A DNA stretch of 64,000 bases from Polynucleobacter wuianus (GCF_001659725.1 NZ_CP015922.1:930001-994000); one strand, 5' to 3'; positions 51,831 through 61,771 are shown, counted from the first letter of the stretch. Made by a program: numbers and translations. The notes: generated from the letters alone by a model not told the origin.

Positions 51831-52375
51831 TCCTGCGGATGCTCCATGTGCCTAGACAACCAAATACCTTGAATGATCACAAATGCAATCAACAATCCTG
51901 TGCTACCGAAGAGCTTGAAGTTGACCCAGGTCTCTTCAGAATACTCGAAGGCGATATAAAGATTGAGGGCGCCCATGAAGAAAAAGAATCCAGACCAAGC
52001 AAGATTGAGCTGACGCCACACAGAGTGTGAATGCTCAGCTTTGAGGGTAACTTGTTTGCCCATTAGAACCTGAATCCAGTTTTTATTAAAAAACTGCGCG
52101 CTGATAACTAGAGCACCAGAGAAAAGCCAGTAAAGTGCGGTTGGCTTTAACTGAATAAATGTTTTGTCATGCAAGAAGATAGTAAGGCTTCCGAAGACCA
52201 CGATCATCACTAGACTCACCCATTGCATGGCATCAATCTTGCGGTGACGGTAATACACCCATAAGATTTGGCCAATAGTCGCAACCATAGCTACGATAGT
52301 CGCCGTGTAGATATCGCCAAGCTTGAAGGCAATAAAGAACAGGATGATGGGGAAGAGATCAAATAAAAATTTCAT
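51827..52375 (-). CDS. yciB: Inner-membrane protein YciB (septation protein A)
   Basis: 182 aa with five TM helices. MKFLFDLFPIILFFIAFKLGDIYTATIVAMV and AMQWVSLVMIVVFGSLTIFLHDKTFIQLKPTALYW are the IspZ/YciB motifs. The start MKFLFDLFP is the usual N-terminus, so 52375 is chosen over 52390. Role in cell-envelope maintenance. Confidence 0.93.
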   Translation of the reverse strand: MKFLFDLFPIILFFIAFKLGDIYTATIVAMVATIGQILWVYYRHRKIDAMQWVSLVMIVVFGSLTIFLHDKTFIQLKPTALYWLFSGALVISAQFFNKNWIQVLMGKQVTLKAEHSHSVWRQLNLAWSGFFFFMGALNLYIAFEYSEETWVNFKLFGSTGLLIAFVIIQGIWLSRHMEHPQE

Positions 52376-52419
52376 AAGCGGATTATCCAACTATTTCTCA
52401 TGGGAACAGCTAGTGTCAA

Positions 52420-52830
52420 TCAATCCTTTTGGTTTAGCTGGGCATTGCTACTAGGCTCAAAGCTCAGTGAGGCAGAGTTGATGCAGTAGCGCAATCCAGT
52501 TGGCATTGGTCCATCATCAAATACATGACCTAAGTGAGCATCGCAATTGGCGCAGCGCACTTCAGTACGAATCATTCCATGTGAAGTATCTTTAATTTCT
52601 TTGATAGTGGACTCATTTTCTGGGGCGTTATAACTTGGCCAACCACAGCCCGCATCGAATTTGGTCTCAGATAAGAAAAGGGGGGTTCCGCAGCAAACGC
52701 AAGAGTACCGGCCTTTATCCCAGTGATCCCAGAACTTACCGGTAAAAGGGCGTTCAGTTGCTGCTTCTCGAGTTACGCGGTATTCAATATCAGTGAGTAT
52801 TTGTTTGTATTCTTGATCTGTTTTTTTCAT
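52420..52830 (-). CDS. msrB: Methionine-R-sulfoxide reductase MsrB
   Basis: 136 aa. Zinc-binding pairs in CVCCGTPLF and RCANCDAHLG, GWPSY and the catalytic Cys in RYCINSASLSF. Start MKKTDQEYKQIL has GGAG upstream; the frame can be read from 52860 but this lacks support. Sits four bases from selO on the same strand. Confidence 0.94.
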   Translation of the reverse strand: MKKTDQEYKQILTDIEYRVTREAATERPFTGKFWDHWDKGRYSCVCCGTPLFLSETKFDAGCGWPSYNAPENESTIKEIKDTSHGMIRTEVRCANCDAHLGHVFDDGPMPTGLRYCINSASLSFEPSSNAQLNQKD

Positions 52831-52863
52831 ATTTACTCCACGGTATATATTTTGACTCAACCC

Positions 52864-54330
52864 TCAAGAAGAGCAACTGACCTCTACCTTTTCTAAATCT
52901 GGTGGAGGAGGCATTGCATATCGCTCATGTGCTGATTGCTCATCATAGGGCTTACTTAGTATTTCAAGAAGAGTGGTAATTTCTGAAAAATCATGATGCT
53001 TGGCTTTGTCAATGGCAACTTGTGCTAAATGATTGCGCAAAATGTATTTAGGATTAATCAAGTCCATGGCTATTTTCCTGGGATGATCTTGGCTAGACTC
53101 TGCTTTAAGCCGAGTGAGGTAGTCTGTGAACCATTGATCAATCCCATTACGGTCCACAAAATGATCTCGCAGACTAATCTGCTGAACAACTTGATCTTGG
53201 CGGACACCGCTCAGTTGTCTAAAAAAGTAGGTGAAATCGACCTTAGAATCGTGCATTGCTTGCAATAAGCGCTCAATCAATCGAATATCACCTTCTTGTT
53301 CGGTTGTAAAACCTAGCTTTTGCCTAAAAAGAGATTGCCATGCTTGGGCATAGGTCACTGGAAAAGTCTCTAATACTTCGCGCAATAACGACTGTGCTTT
53401 CTGCTCATCATGGGTTGGCTCTAATAGTGGCAAAAAGCCACTGGCAAGACAAGCCATATTCCAGTGCATGATTTGTGGCTGGCGATGATATGCATATCGA
53501 CCGCCTTGATCGCTGTGATTGCAAATATGGTCAATCTCAAACTGGTCTAAGAATCCAAAGGGACCATAGTCCATCGTTAAACCCAATGCGCTGATATTGT
53601 CGCTATTGAGAACTCCATGACAAAAGCCAACGGCTTGCCATTGAGCTACTAACATGGCATTGCGCTCACAAATGCGTTTGAATAATTCTAAATAGGGCTC
53701 AGTATTAGTCTGGCACTCTGGGTAATGATCCTTGATTAATAAGTCCGCCAGCTCCTTGAGACGAACAACATTTTGCAAGGAGGCGTAATGTTCAAAGTGA
53801 CCAATGCGTAAAAAACTAGGCGCTAGGCGTGTACAAACAGCGGCAGTTTCCATAGTTTCTCGCCTAACGGGAAGCTCGGAGCCAACAATGGCGAGTGCTC
53901 GTGTCGTTGGAATACCCAATGCGTGCATTGCTTCACTGCATAAGAACTCTCGTATGGAAGAGCGCAGGACGGCACGACCATCACCCATGCGGGAATACAT
54001 CGTTTTTCCTGCACCTTTTAATTGCAGCTCTTGACCATTCATCTCACCAAGCAGAATGGCTCTGCCATCACCTAATTGACCTGCCCACACACCAAATTGA
54101 TGGCCGCTGTATGCAGTGGAAATTGGCCTGGGGAATTGCTGATAAGTGGTAGCCAAGGAATTTCCCGCCAAGACTTCTAACCATGAAGAGTCGGATGGCA
54201 ATCCAGCATTATTGAGCTCTAATCCAATGAGCTTTGCAGCAGCAGGAGAAAATGCCACCCAATAAGGATTAGGAATTGGACTGGGATGAGTTATCTGACA
54301 GGCGTCATCGCCGCTTAAGGTAAAGGCCAT
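52864..54330 (-). CDS. selO: Protein adenylyltransferase SelO (YdiU)
   Basis: 488 aa pseudokinase that AMPylates proteins involved in redox balance. Motifs YSGHQFGVWAGQLGDGRAILLGE, LQLKGAGKTMYSRMGDGRAVLRSSIREFLCSEAMHALGIPTTRAL, HGVLNSDNISALGLTMDYGPFGFLD are conserved. C-terminus ends VEVSCSS as in non-selenocysteine forms. Directly upstream of msrB, a recurrent redox pairing. Confidence 0.95.
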   Translation of the reverse strand: MAFTLSGDDACQITHPSPIPNPYWVAFSPAAAKLIGLELNNAGLPSDSSWLEVLAGNSLATTYQQFPRPISTAYSGHQFGVWAGQLGDGRAILLGEMNGQELQLKGAGKTMYSRMGDGRAVLRSSIREFLCSEAMHALGIPTTRALAIVGSELPVRRETMETAAVCTRLAPSFLRIGHFEHYASLQNVVRLKELADLLIKDHYPECQTNTEPYLELFKRICERNAMLVAQWQAVGFCHGVLNSDNISALGLTMDYGPFGFLDQFEIDHICNHSDQGGRYAYHRQPQIMHWNMACLASGFLPLLEPTHDEQKAQSLLREVLETFPVTYAQAWQSLFRQKLGFTTEQEGDIRLIERLLQAMHDSKVDFTYFFRQLSGVRQDQVVQQISLRDHFVDRNGIDQWFTDYLTRLKAESSQDHPRKIAMDLINPKYILRNHLAQVAIDKAKHHDFSEITTLLEILSKPYDEQSAHERYAMPPPPDLEKVEVSCSS

Positions 54331-54384
54331 CAGGCTATTCTAGGTGTATTCCCAAAATGGTGCTGAAGCCTCTAAAATCAACTT

Positions 54385-54867
54385 ATGAACAAACAAGTCC
54401 AAATTAATCCTCAAACTCAACTGGCTAATTTAGGTGAGGAATTAAATGTTCCTTTTCTAAAACTCTTAGGCGTTCGCTTCCTGAGCGCCGAAATGGGTAA
54501 AGGGGAAATTCTTCTCGCAATCAAGCCTGAACATACCAATACTTGGGCGGTTGCACATGGCGGTGTTTTGTTGACTTTGATGGACGTAGCAATGGCTGTA
54601 GCCGCTCGTTCTGGTGATCCCAGTGACCGCAGCGTAGTCACGATTGAATTAAAAAACAACTTTATGCAGGCTGCTAATGGCGTATTGCGCGTGAAGGCGG
54701 ATACTGTCCGCAGAACAGCGACGATGGCATTTTGTGAAGCCAAGCTCTATAACGATCAAGGTGAAATATGTTGCATGGCGACAGGAACCTTTCAGTTCAT
54801 TAAGCGCCTACCGACCCGTGATACAAAAGGTGAACGCGTCGTGAACGAAGACCTTCGTTCGGACTAA
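54385..54867 (+). CDS. PaaI-type hotdog thioesterase
   Basis: 160 aa hotdog-fold protein. HTNTWAVAHGGVLLTLMDVAMAVAARSGDPSDRSVVTIELKNNFMQAA is the PaaI-thioesterase pattern. Acyl-CoA substrate unknown. Faces the NRDE gene, 16 bases apart. Confidence 0.85.
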   Translation: MNKQVQINPQTQLANLGEELNVPFLKLLGVRFLSAEMGKGEILLAIKPEHTNTWAVAHGGVLLTLMDVAMAVAARSGDPSDRSVVTIELKNNFMQAANGVLRVKADTVRRTATMAFCEAKLYNDQGEICCMATGTFQFIKRLPTRDTKGERVVNEDLRSD

Positions 54868-54882
54868 CTGAGAATAACTGTT

Positions 54883-55740
54883 TTAAACCGACAGGTTTGA
54901 TCCAGGCGCAGTACTTAGAGCACCAGTAATGACGTCGTGTCCAACAGTACCACCTGCATCAAAGCGTCGCTCCACCATTTCAAACTGACCATCTTTACGC
55001 ACTCTGAGCACTGTGCTGGAGCGGGTACCGTAAGAGGGGGTCTTAATAAAAGCAGGGGAGAGCGCTTTTTCCCATTCTTTACTGACACCAGTACTTGGTA
55101 ATTCATGATCGCTCGCATGGTGGGTATCGGCCAAAACTTTGAGATATTGGTCCGCGCTCTTCAGTTGCCCATGATCCATTGCCAATACTTGTGCAAAGGC
55201 CGCCACGCGATGATTTACCTTGGGCCAGGGGGTATCTAGCATGGCATTGGATAGCCCATACACTCCTGGTGATAGGGGCTGATTTGGAAACACTTTGCGG
55301 GGGCGGATGTTTTGACCCATCAAGATTCGATTGCTCACCCAATGCATTTCTGCATTTGCGGGATCGCTGAGGTCCGCCATTAACAAATTAAAGCCGTTGT
55401 AGTGAGAGAAGCGCTTCGAGTTTACTTCTACAAATGAAGCGGGCTTATCTTGGCTTGTTAAATACAACAAAGACAATTCACCACGAGTTCTGGCGTCAGG
55501 ATTTTTTTCGCTTGGAGCGCGAACGTTTGTAAGGGCGGCAAACTTTCCTGTTTTAGTAAAGCCTAACCAAGTGCCAGGACTACCCAAAACATCTGCGCGA
55601 TCTCTGCCAGCTAAGACATGGGGGTGCTCTGGCCAATAAGCGAGACCTTCGGTATCACGCTCATAAAACTCATCGCGATTAGCCGCAACGACTAAGGAAT
55701 AGTCTGGATGCGAATTCCAAGCGAAGAGAATGAGGCACAT
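54883..55740 (-). CDS. NRDE family protein (TANGO2 homologue)
   Basis: 285 aa. Begins MCLILFAWNSHPDYSLVVAANRDEFYERDTEG, with the name-giving NRDE and FTKTGKFAALTNVRAP. TANGO2-type Ntn-like fold with Cys2; function unclear. No signal peptide. Confidence 0.9.
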   Translation of the reverse strand: MCLILFAWNSHPDYSLVVAANRDEFYERDTEGLAYWPEHPHVLAGRDRADVLGSPGTWLGFTKTGKFAALTNVRAPSEKNPDARTRGELSLLYLTSQDKPASFVEVNSKRFSHYNGFNLLMADLSDPANAEMHWVSNRILMGQNIRPRKVFPNQPLSPGVYGLSNAMLDTPWPKVNHRVAAFAQVLAMDHGQLKSADQYLKVLADTHHASDHELPSTGVSKEWEKALSPAFIKTPSYGTRSSTVLRVRKDGQFEMVERRFDAGGTVGHDVITGALSTAPGSNLSV

Positions 55741-55763
55741 AAAGGAAGCTGGTCAGCCTATAT

Positions 55764-56759
55764 TTAGATTTCGATTAAAGGGTAGGGCAATGTATCTATT
55801 TTTAACACAGGTCCTTGAGCACTTCCTAGGCGAATTTCACCCTGTTCAAGTGCCTCCAGTTTGCACTCAACCTGTAAGTCCAGCCGATTCAACTCTTGAG
55901 TGCATGGGGCCGATAAAACCACCATTCCAGCTGGCTGACTTGGGTCTAGGCTATGAAATAACTCGGTTCCTGGACCAAAGGCGCCTTGATCAGCAGCGCT
56001 ATCGGTATGAGCCAAAAAAAGGCGTCTTTTAATCACGCCGCGATATTGACTGCGAGCGACAATTTCTTGGCCTGGATAACATCCTTTTTTGAAATCAACT
56101 CCAGCAACAGATTCAAAATTTATCATTTGCGGAACAAACTGTTCTTGCGTTGCCAGCACGATTCGAGGAATGGCGCTGAGGACTTCTAAATCATTCCATG
56201 TATTGATCAATGAGTGATCTTCAGTGGGCATTACGTTCTCTTGAGCAACCAAGATGCGACCAAAAGATTGGCTGTTTACCAATACATCAGGTAAGCGCAA
56301 TCCAATCGCAGAATTATTTATTTCAAATTTTGTAATATCACTGTTTGCAGAAAAATATCCTGAGATGGTCATTTGATCAGACACATCCCTTACCTTGACC
56401 TTAGATCGCAAGACAAACATCGCTATTCGTTTGGCAATACTTGCTGCAATATCTTTAGAGATAAACAAAGCAAAGCGATCATCTGATGATTCACTTACTG
56501 GAGCCAAGGTGATCCACGCACTTGCGAGTAGTCTTCCTTTGGGACTGCAATATCCAACCAGTCTGGTGGCTGCATAGGTTTCTGCGATTTGGGGCGAAAT
56601 GGTGCGACGCAGCCCTAAAACTGAATTCGTGAGTTGATTCTGCAAGAAGCTTGCGGCATCGGGCCCCTCTACCAATATCAATCCCCATTGTGGCAGGAGG
56701 CATCGCCCAGAGGAGGGGATTTGGTCTTGAATTTGTGTATTTTGGCTAATGTTGGTCAT
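55764..56759 (-). CDS. ygfZ: Folate-binding Fe-S cluster maintenance protein YgfZ
   Basis: 331 aa aminomethyltransferase-like protein acting in repair or assembly of Fe-S enzymes. The signature VDFKKGCYPGQEIVARSQYRGVIKRRL is complete, including the reactive Cys. Divergent from mltG, 20 bases away. Confidence 0.93.
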   Translation of the reverse strand: MTNISQNTQIQDQIPSSGRCLLPQWGLILVEGPDAASFLQNQLTNSVLGLRRTISPQIAETYAATRLVGYCSPKGRLLASAWITLAPVSESSDDRFALFISKDIAASIAKRIAMFVLRSKVKVRDVSDQMTISGYFSANSDITKFEINNSAIGLRLPDVLVNSQSFGRILVAQENVMPTEDHSLINTWNDLEVLSAIPRIVLATQEQFVPQMINFESVAGVDFKKGCYPGQEIVARSQYRGVIKRRLFLAHTDSAADQGAFGPGTELFHSLDPSQPAGMVVLSAPCTQELNRLDLQVECKLEALEQGEIRLGSAQGPVLKIDTLPYPLIEI

Positions 56760-56779
56760 CTCCCTTTTATCATAGCCTG

Positions 56780-57847
56780 ATGCGCAGAAAAAATCAGGGG
56801 AGATCCTTTTTTAAGAAGAAAAAGACAGGGCGTCTTAGTCTGAGAGGCTTTGCGTTTGGATTCATAGGAATGCTGGCGTTCATTTATGGCTGCCTATTTT
56901 TGTGGCCAGTTGTACCGAGCCTAGCCAACATTCAAGATGTACCAGCTTATAAAGTCAAAATTGCGCCTCAATCGAGTTTGGCTAGTATTGCTCAACAATT
57001 GCAGGATCAAGGCATATCCGTTTACACACTTGCATTTCAAGTAAGTGCCAAAGCATTATTTGTTGGCTCAAAGTTAAAACCGGGGACCTATCAATTACCT
57101 ATTAGGGCTAGTTTAGGAAAAATATTGTTACAGATGGCACGCGGTGATCGCGTAAGGGAAAGTATTGCCATTATTCCCGGCATGACGATTTGGCAACTTC
57201 GGTCATTAGTCGATTCCCATCCTGCATTAGTGCATCAAACCAAAGGGTTGAATTCAAAAGCATTACTGCAAAGCTTGAATCTGAGCTTTCCCAATGATGA
57301 GGGCCTTTTTTTTCCAGACACCTATGTTTTTGATCCAGGCGAGTCAGATGTCAATATCTATCGGCGCGCCTCCCTGGCCATGCAAAAGCAGCTCAACCTA
57401 GCTTGGGAGCAAAAGCCCTCTAATTCACCACTCAAAACCCCCTATGAGCTGCTCATTTTGTCCTCAATTATTGAAAAAGAGACTGGCAAATCGAGTGACC
57501 GAGGCTTTGTTGCCGCAGTTTTTATAAATCGCCTCAATAAAGGCATGATGTTGCAAACGGATCCGACGGTTATTTATGGGATAGGACCTCGGTTTGATGG
57601 TAATTTGCGCAAGGCAGATCTTCGTAAAGATAGTCCCTACAATACCTATATGCGCAAAGGTTTACCTCCCACACCCATAGCAATGCCCAGCAAAGAATCT
57701 CTTTTGGCAACGGTTCATCCCGCCCAAAGCAAGGCTCTTTATTTTGTTGCTAAAGGAGACGGCAGCAGTCACTTTTCTGAAACCCTCAACGAGCATGAAT
57801 CTGCCGTTGATCGCTATCAACGAAAATTAGCTCCAAAATCAAATTAA
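56780..57847 (+). CDS. mltG: Endolytic murein transglycosylase MltG
   Basis: 355 aa, N-terminal basic cytosolic tail (MRRKNQGRSFFKKKKTGRLSLRG), one TM helix (about 27-47), then a periplasmic LysM-like/YceG domain. Catalytic Glu in LSSIIEKETGKSSDRGFVAAVFINRL; PTVIYGIG and SPYNTYMRKGLPPTPIAMP are conserved. Trims nascent peptidoglycan. First of mltG-tmk-holB-tatD. Confidence 0.95.
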   Translation: MRRKNQGRSFFKKKKTGRLSLRGFAFGFIGMLAFIYGCLFLWPVVPSLANIQDVPAYKVKIAPQSSLASIAQQLQDQGISVYTLAFQVSAKALFVGSKLKPGTYQLPIRASLGKILLQMARGDRVRESIAIIPGMTIWQLRSLVDSHPALVHQTKGLNSKALLQSLNLSFPNDEGLFFPDTYVFDPGESDVNIYRRASLAMQKQLNLAWEQKPSNSPLKTPYELLILSSIIEKETGKSSDRGFVAAVFINRLNKGMMLQTDPTVIYGIGPRFDGNLRKADLRKDSPYNTYMRKGLPPTPIAMPSKESLLATVHPAQSKALYFVAKGDGSSHFSETLNEHESAVDRYQRKLAPKSN

Positions 57848-57848
57848 T

Positions 57849-58487
57849 ATGACATCAACATTTCCGGGATATTTCGTCAGCTTTGAAGGTATAGACGGTG
57901 CAGGCAAAAGCACTCATATCGAGTCGTTTTGCAAGCTCATGCAAAAACGTTTTCCAGATCGTGAAGTAGTTGTAACACGAGAACCTGGTGGAACACCATT
58001 GGGCGAACAGCTACGTGGCTTGTTATTGGATGCTCCCATGAATCTGGAAACAGAAGCTTTGCTCATGTTCGCCGCACGCCGAGAGCATATTGCCCAAGTG
58101 ATTGAACCTGCATTGCTTGCAGGAAAGATCGTGATTTCAGATCGCTTTACCGATGCAAGCTTTGCGTATCAAGGTGGTGGCCGTGGTCTGAGTATCGAGA
58201 AATTAAATGATTTGGAGAGATGGGTTCAAGGCCGTCCGGATGGATCTTTATTGCAACCCAACTTAACAATCCTTTTTGATTTGCCTGGCGAAATAGCAGA
58301 AGCACGTCGCTCAAAGGTTCGTGCACCGGATAAATTTGAAAAAATGGATTTACATTTTTTTGAAAAAGTTCGTCAAGAATACTTGCGGCGTGCTAAAGAA
58401 GATTCGAAGCGTTTTCATCTAGTGGATGCGACTAAAACCCCAGAAGTTATCTGGGAAGAATTGCAATCCTTAAATATTCATCTATAA
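57849..58487 (+). CDS. tmk: Thymidylate kinase
   Basis: 212 aa. P-loop FEGIDGAGKST, TREPGGTPLGEQLRGLLL, DRFTDASFAYQGGGRGL. Makes dTDP from dTMP. Begins one base after mltG and ends one base before holB. Confidence 0.97.
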   Translation: MTSTFPGYFVSFEGIDGAGKSTHIESFCKLMQKRFPDREVVVTREPGGTPLGEQLRGLLLDAPMNLETEALLMFAARREHIAQVIEPALLAGKIVISDRFTDASFAYQGGGRGLSIEKLNDLERWVQGRPDGSLLQPNLTILFDLPGEIAEARRSKVRAPDKFEKMDLHFFEKVRQEYLRRAKEDSKRFHLVDATKTPEVIWEELQSLNIHL

Positions 58488-59630
58488 ATGTCTGACCTCA
58501 TGTTTCCCATGGAGCAAGACAGCCAGGTAGCGCCGTGGCTGAAACCTCTTTGGGATAGTCTGAACTTTGGCAAGTTACCCAATGCCATTTTGTTGCATGG
58601 CCAGTCTGGTATTGGTAAGTTCTCATTTGCTGTGGAACTCGCTAAGGCATTGCTATGCGAGGCGGGTAATAGCTCTAAGCCTTGCAATCAATGCGAAGCT
58701 TGCCATTGGTTTAATACTGGCAATCATCCAGACTTTATTGCATTAGTGCCAGAGACGCATCGTAAACTTTTGCCGCAAGCAGATTTTGAATCTGAAGACA
58801 CGCCAAAACGTGGCAAGGCCTCAAAAGATGATTCTGATGCTGAGCCGAGTGAGAAAAAAGAAAAGAAGAATATTTCCATCGAGGAAACTAGAAGTGCAAT
58901 TGAGAGCCTCTCCATAGGCTCGCACCGTGGTGGTAACCGCGTTATCTTGATTTACCCGTTAGAGCTACTGCGTTCTGATTCAGCCAATACCCTACTGAAA
59001 TCACTGGAAGAGCCGCCAGCAAATACGATCTTTATCCTGTTGGCTGATCGCGTCGATCGTGTCTTGCCAACTATCCGCTCACGTTGCCGCTTATTGACGG
59101 CCCCCAGGCCGGATCGCAACCAAGGATTGGCTTGGCTAAAGTCTCAAGTGCTCACTATCCCAGGCCTCAAAACCAATGATGCGGATATTGATACGATTTA
59201 TGACGAGCAGGGTGGAGCACCTTATGCCGTTCTTGAATCCATCATTGCTCGTCACAACAAGGATGAGAAGGATGAGCTAACGATTGCCATTGCAGCTTCT
59301 CGGCTGTTGCTGCAATCCATGGCGCAGGGTGGTCGAATTCCTTGGCTTGAGACAGCTGAAAAGATCCATAAAGCCCAGTTTTCATTTTTGCTGGCAACAA
59401 TGCAACGTTGGGTCTCCGATATACAAGTCGTTTCACAAGGTGGGCATGCGCGTTATTACCCTAAACACCTCTCTACACTACAAGGTCTATCTCATGCCGC
59501 CAGAGTCCCTAAGCTTTTGGCTTTTTGGAAGGCCTTAGTGCAAGCCCGTCGCTCAGAAAACCATCCACTAGCTAATCGTATCCAGATTGAGGCTTTGCTA
59601 TCCCAATATCAGCAAGTATTCGAGGGGTAG
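58488..59630 (+). CDS. holB: DNA polymerase III subunit delta'
   Basis: 380 aa clamp-loader subunit. HGQSGIGKFSFAVELAKALLCE, zinc-type Cys cluster CEAGNSSKPCNQCEACHWF, DSANTLLKSLEEPPANTIFILLADRVDRVLPTIRSRC. A charged insertion (about residues 98-126, KRGKASKDDSDAEPSEKKEKK) makes it longer than E. coli HolB (334). Confidence 0.95.
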   Translation: MSDLMFPMEQDSQVAPWLKPLWDSLNFGKLPNAILLHGQSGIGKFSFAVELAKALLCEAGNSSKPCNQCEACHWFNTGNHPDFIALVPETHRKLLPQADFESEDTPKRGKASKDDSDAEPSEKKEKKNISIEETRSAIESLSIGSHRGGNRVILIYPLELLRSDSANTLLKSLEEPPANTIFILLADRVDRVLPTIRSRCRLLTAPRPDRNQGLAWLKSQVLTIPGLKTNDADIDTIYDEQGGAPYAVLESIIARHNKDEKDELTIAIAASRLLLQSMAQGGRIPWLETAEKIHKAQFSFLLATMQRWVSDIQVVSQGGHARYYPKHLSTLQGLSHAARVPKLLAFWKALVQARRSENHPLANRIQIEALLSQYQQVFEG

Positions 59631-59669
59631 CGGCAGGTTTCTTTAGACAAGGCAGACTAAAATAGAGTC

Positions 59670-60461
59670 ATGTTTATTGACTCACACTGCCATCTCGATT
59701 TTCCAGAATTTCAAGCGCGCCTTCCTGAAGTGCTGGCTAATATGAAATCAGCGCAAGTCAGCCATGCGCTTTGTGTATCTGTTGATATTCCAGATTTTCC
59801 AAATGTCCTCAAGCTTGCCCAGGAGCATCCCCATCTTTATGCTTCAGTTGGCGTGCACCCGGACTATGAAGATACGCCTGAACCCACTCTGGAATTTTTA
59901 GTTGATACCGCCAAAAAGCACTCCAAGATCGTTGCGATTGGCGAAACAGGACTTGACTATTACCGCATGGGTGATCGAAGTTATGAATCCATGGAATGGC
60001 AAAGGGAGCGATTTAGAACTCATATTCGGGCAGCCCTTGAGTCTAAAAAGCCTCTTATTATTCATACCCGCTCCGCATCCGAGGACACAATCAAAATCCT
60101 GAAGGAGGAGGGTGCAGAGGGTATCGGCGGGGTAATGCACTGCTTTACCGAAAGCCTGGATGTTGCGCGCAAGGCTATGGATCTAGGCTTTTACATATCA
60201 TTCTCTGGCATAGTGACTTTTAAGAGCGCCAAGGACCTTCAGGAGACTTGTAAGCAGGTTCCCTTAGATCGTATGCTGATTGAGACGGATTCACCTTATT
60301 TGGCTCCAATTCCATATCGCGGCAAAACCAATGAACCAGCCTGGGTATCTAAAGTAGGTGAATTTATCGCCAGCCTTAAAGGCGTTTCCGTTGAAGAGTT
60401 GGCAAACAGTACTTCAAGTAATTTTTATCAATGTTTTCAAATAGATAGAACAGTTAATTAA
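59670..60461 (+). CDS. tatD: TatD family deoxyribonuclease
   Basis: 263 aa TIM-barrel metal hydrolase: MFIDSHCHLDFPEF, SVGVHPDYED, IGETGLDYY, PLIIHTRSA, MHCFTE, ETDSPYLAPIPYRGKTNEPAWV. Likely DNase/AP repair. Its stop overlaps the next gene's ATG by one base. Confidence 0.95.
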   Translation: MFIDSHCHLDFPEFQARLPEVLANMKSAQVSHALCVSVDIPDFPNVLKLAQEHPHLYASVGVHPDYEDTPEPTLEFLVDTAKKHSKIVAIGETGLDYYRMGDRSYESMEWQRERFRTHIRAALESKKPLIIHTRSASEDTIKILKEEGAEGIGGVMHCFTESLDVARKAMDLGFYISFSGIVTFKSAKDLQETCKQVPLDRMLIETDSPYLAPIPYRGKTNEPAWVSKVGEFIASLKGVSVEELANSTSSNFYQCFQIDRTVN

Positions 60462-61168
60462 TGTTAAATAATATTATCAAAACCACCGCATTTATTGCTG
60501 TTTTAGGACTTTCATCACCCGTTTTTGCTCAAACTGAGACCCAAATCAATGATTTCACCAAGGCGGCTAAGTTTGATGATTTATCTGAAGTAAAAGCTTT
60601 GTTGGCTGCAGGTGTAAGCCCAAATACAGTGGATTCCAAAGGCGATCCTATGTTGCTTATAGCAATAAGAGATAAATCCACCAAAGTGACGGAATATTTG
60701 CTCAAGGACAAAAAAATTGATGTCGATTTGTCTAATAAGTACGGTGAAACGCCGTTAATGATGGCTTCTATAGACGGCGATCTGCCTGTTGTGAAGACTT
60801 TAGTTCAGCAAAATAAGGCCAAACTTGACCATATCGGATGGACACCGTTGCATTACGCATGCGCCAAAGGACAACTACAGGTTGCCCAATTTTTAGTTAG
60901 CAGTGGCGCGGATGTGAATTCCCGCAGCCCAAACGGCACCACGCCGTTGATGATGGCTGCTCAAGCTGGTAACGAGGAGCTTATTAAGTTCCTATTGGAT
61001 AACGGTGCAGATATCCGCATGCGTAATTCTCATGGCTTTTCAGTGATTGAGGTTGCAGAGATCTATCAAAAGCCATGGATAGCAGAGGCTTTGTCATCAC
61101 GCTGGCAAAAGCTATACAAACAGCCTTATCCAGGGCCACAGAAGTACACATCAAACAAATCTTCCTAA
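60461..61168 (+). CDS. Exported ankyrin-repeat protein
   Basis: 235 aa with signal peptide (FIAVLGLSSPVFAQ) and about five ankyrin repeats: DLSEVKALLAAGVSPN, DPMLLIAIRDKSTKVTEYLL, YGETPLMMASIDGDLPVVKTLV, GWTPLHYACAKGQLQVAQFLVSSGADVN, GTTPLMMAAQAGNEELIKFLLDNGADI. Probably periplasmic; partner unknown. Translationally coupled to tatD. Confidence 0.88.
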   Translation: MLNNIIKTTAFIAVLGLSSPVFAQTETQINDFTKAAKFDDLSEVKALLAAGVSPNTVDSKGDPMLLIAIRDKSTKVTEYLLKDKKIDVDLSNKYGETPLMMASIDGDLPVVKTLVQQNKAKLDHIGWTPLHYACAKGQLQVAQFLVSSGADVNSRSPNGTTPLMMAAQAGNEELIKFLLDNGADIRMRNSHGFSVIEVAEIYQKPWIAEALSSRWQKLYKQPYPGPQKYTSNKSS

Positions 61169-61238
61169 TTACTATTTGCGTATAATCATTATTATGTCAA
61201 ATAAGATATTTCTGTAAGAACCACTAACAACAATAGCC

Positions 61239-61766
61239 ATGATTAGCCTATTTCAGAATGCCGACCTCCCCAGCTTTGCAACCCTGTTGAATGAGATCAA
61301 TACAGACATGGGCAATAGTCAGATTTGGGTAATGGTTGTATCTGCGTGTCTCATGTTGGCTGTTCATGCTGTTGCAGTTCTCGGTATTGCAGGAGCATTT
61401 CACTGGATCGATGAAGTCATGACTAGGCGGAAGATCTTTGGGGCAAGCTTTCTGTCTTATTTCATAGCTATTTTGTTGGTTATCGCCATTCATTTATCTG
61501 AAATCGTAGTTTGGGCCTATATTTGTGTTGCCCTAAAGGTATTTCCAACCAACCCCCAGACCTTTTACTTTGCTGGAGAAATGTATACAACCGTTGGTTA
61601 TGGCGATTACAACTTGGCAGAAAAATGGCGCATTCTGCCCATCATCATCTCTTTTTCTGGGATCTTTGCTGTTTCTATGTCGGGAGCAGCCTTGTATACC
61701 ATGATGGGCGCCTTATTGGGACACAACAATCAGAACCAAAATCCCCGATCTGGTAGTGGCTTTTAA
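61239..61766 (+). CDS. Two-helix potassium channel protein
   Basis: 175 aa with three hydrophobic segments (about residues 28-52, 66-94, 128-152) and the K+ selectivity filter TTVGYGDYN after a pore helix (TFYFAGEMY). No cytosolic RCK or nucleotide domain is fused. Probably an ion channel of the Ion_trans_2 type. Confidence 0.85.
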   Translation: MISLFQNADLPSFATLLNEINTDMGNSQIWVMVVSACLMLAVHAVAVLGIAGAFHWIDEVMTRRKIFGASFLSYFIAILLVIAIHLSEIVVWAYICVALKVFPTNPQTFYFAGEMYTTVGYGDYNLAEKWRILPIIISFSGIFAVSMSGAALYTMMGALLGHNNQNQNPRSGSGF

Positions 61767-61771
61767 GACTC

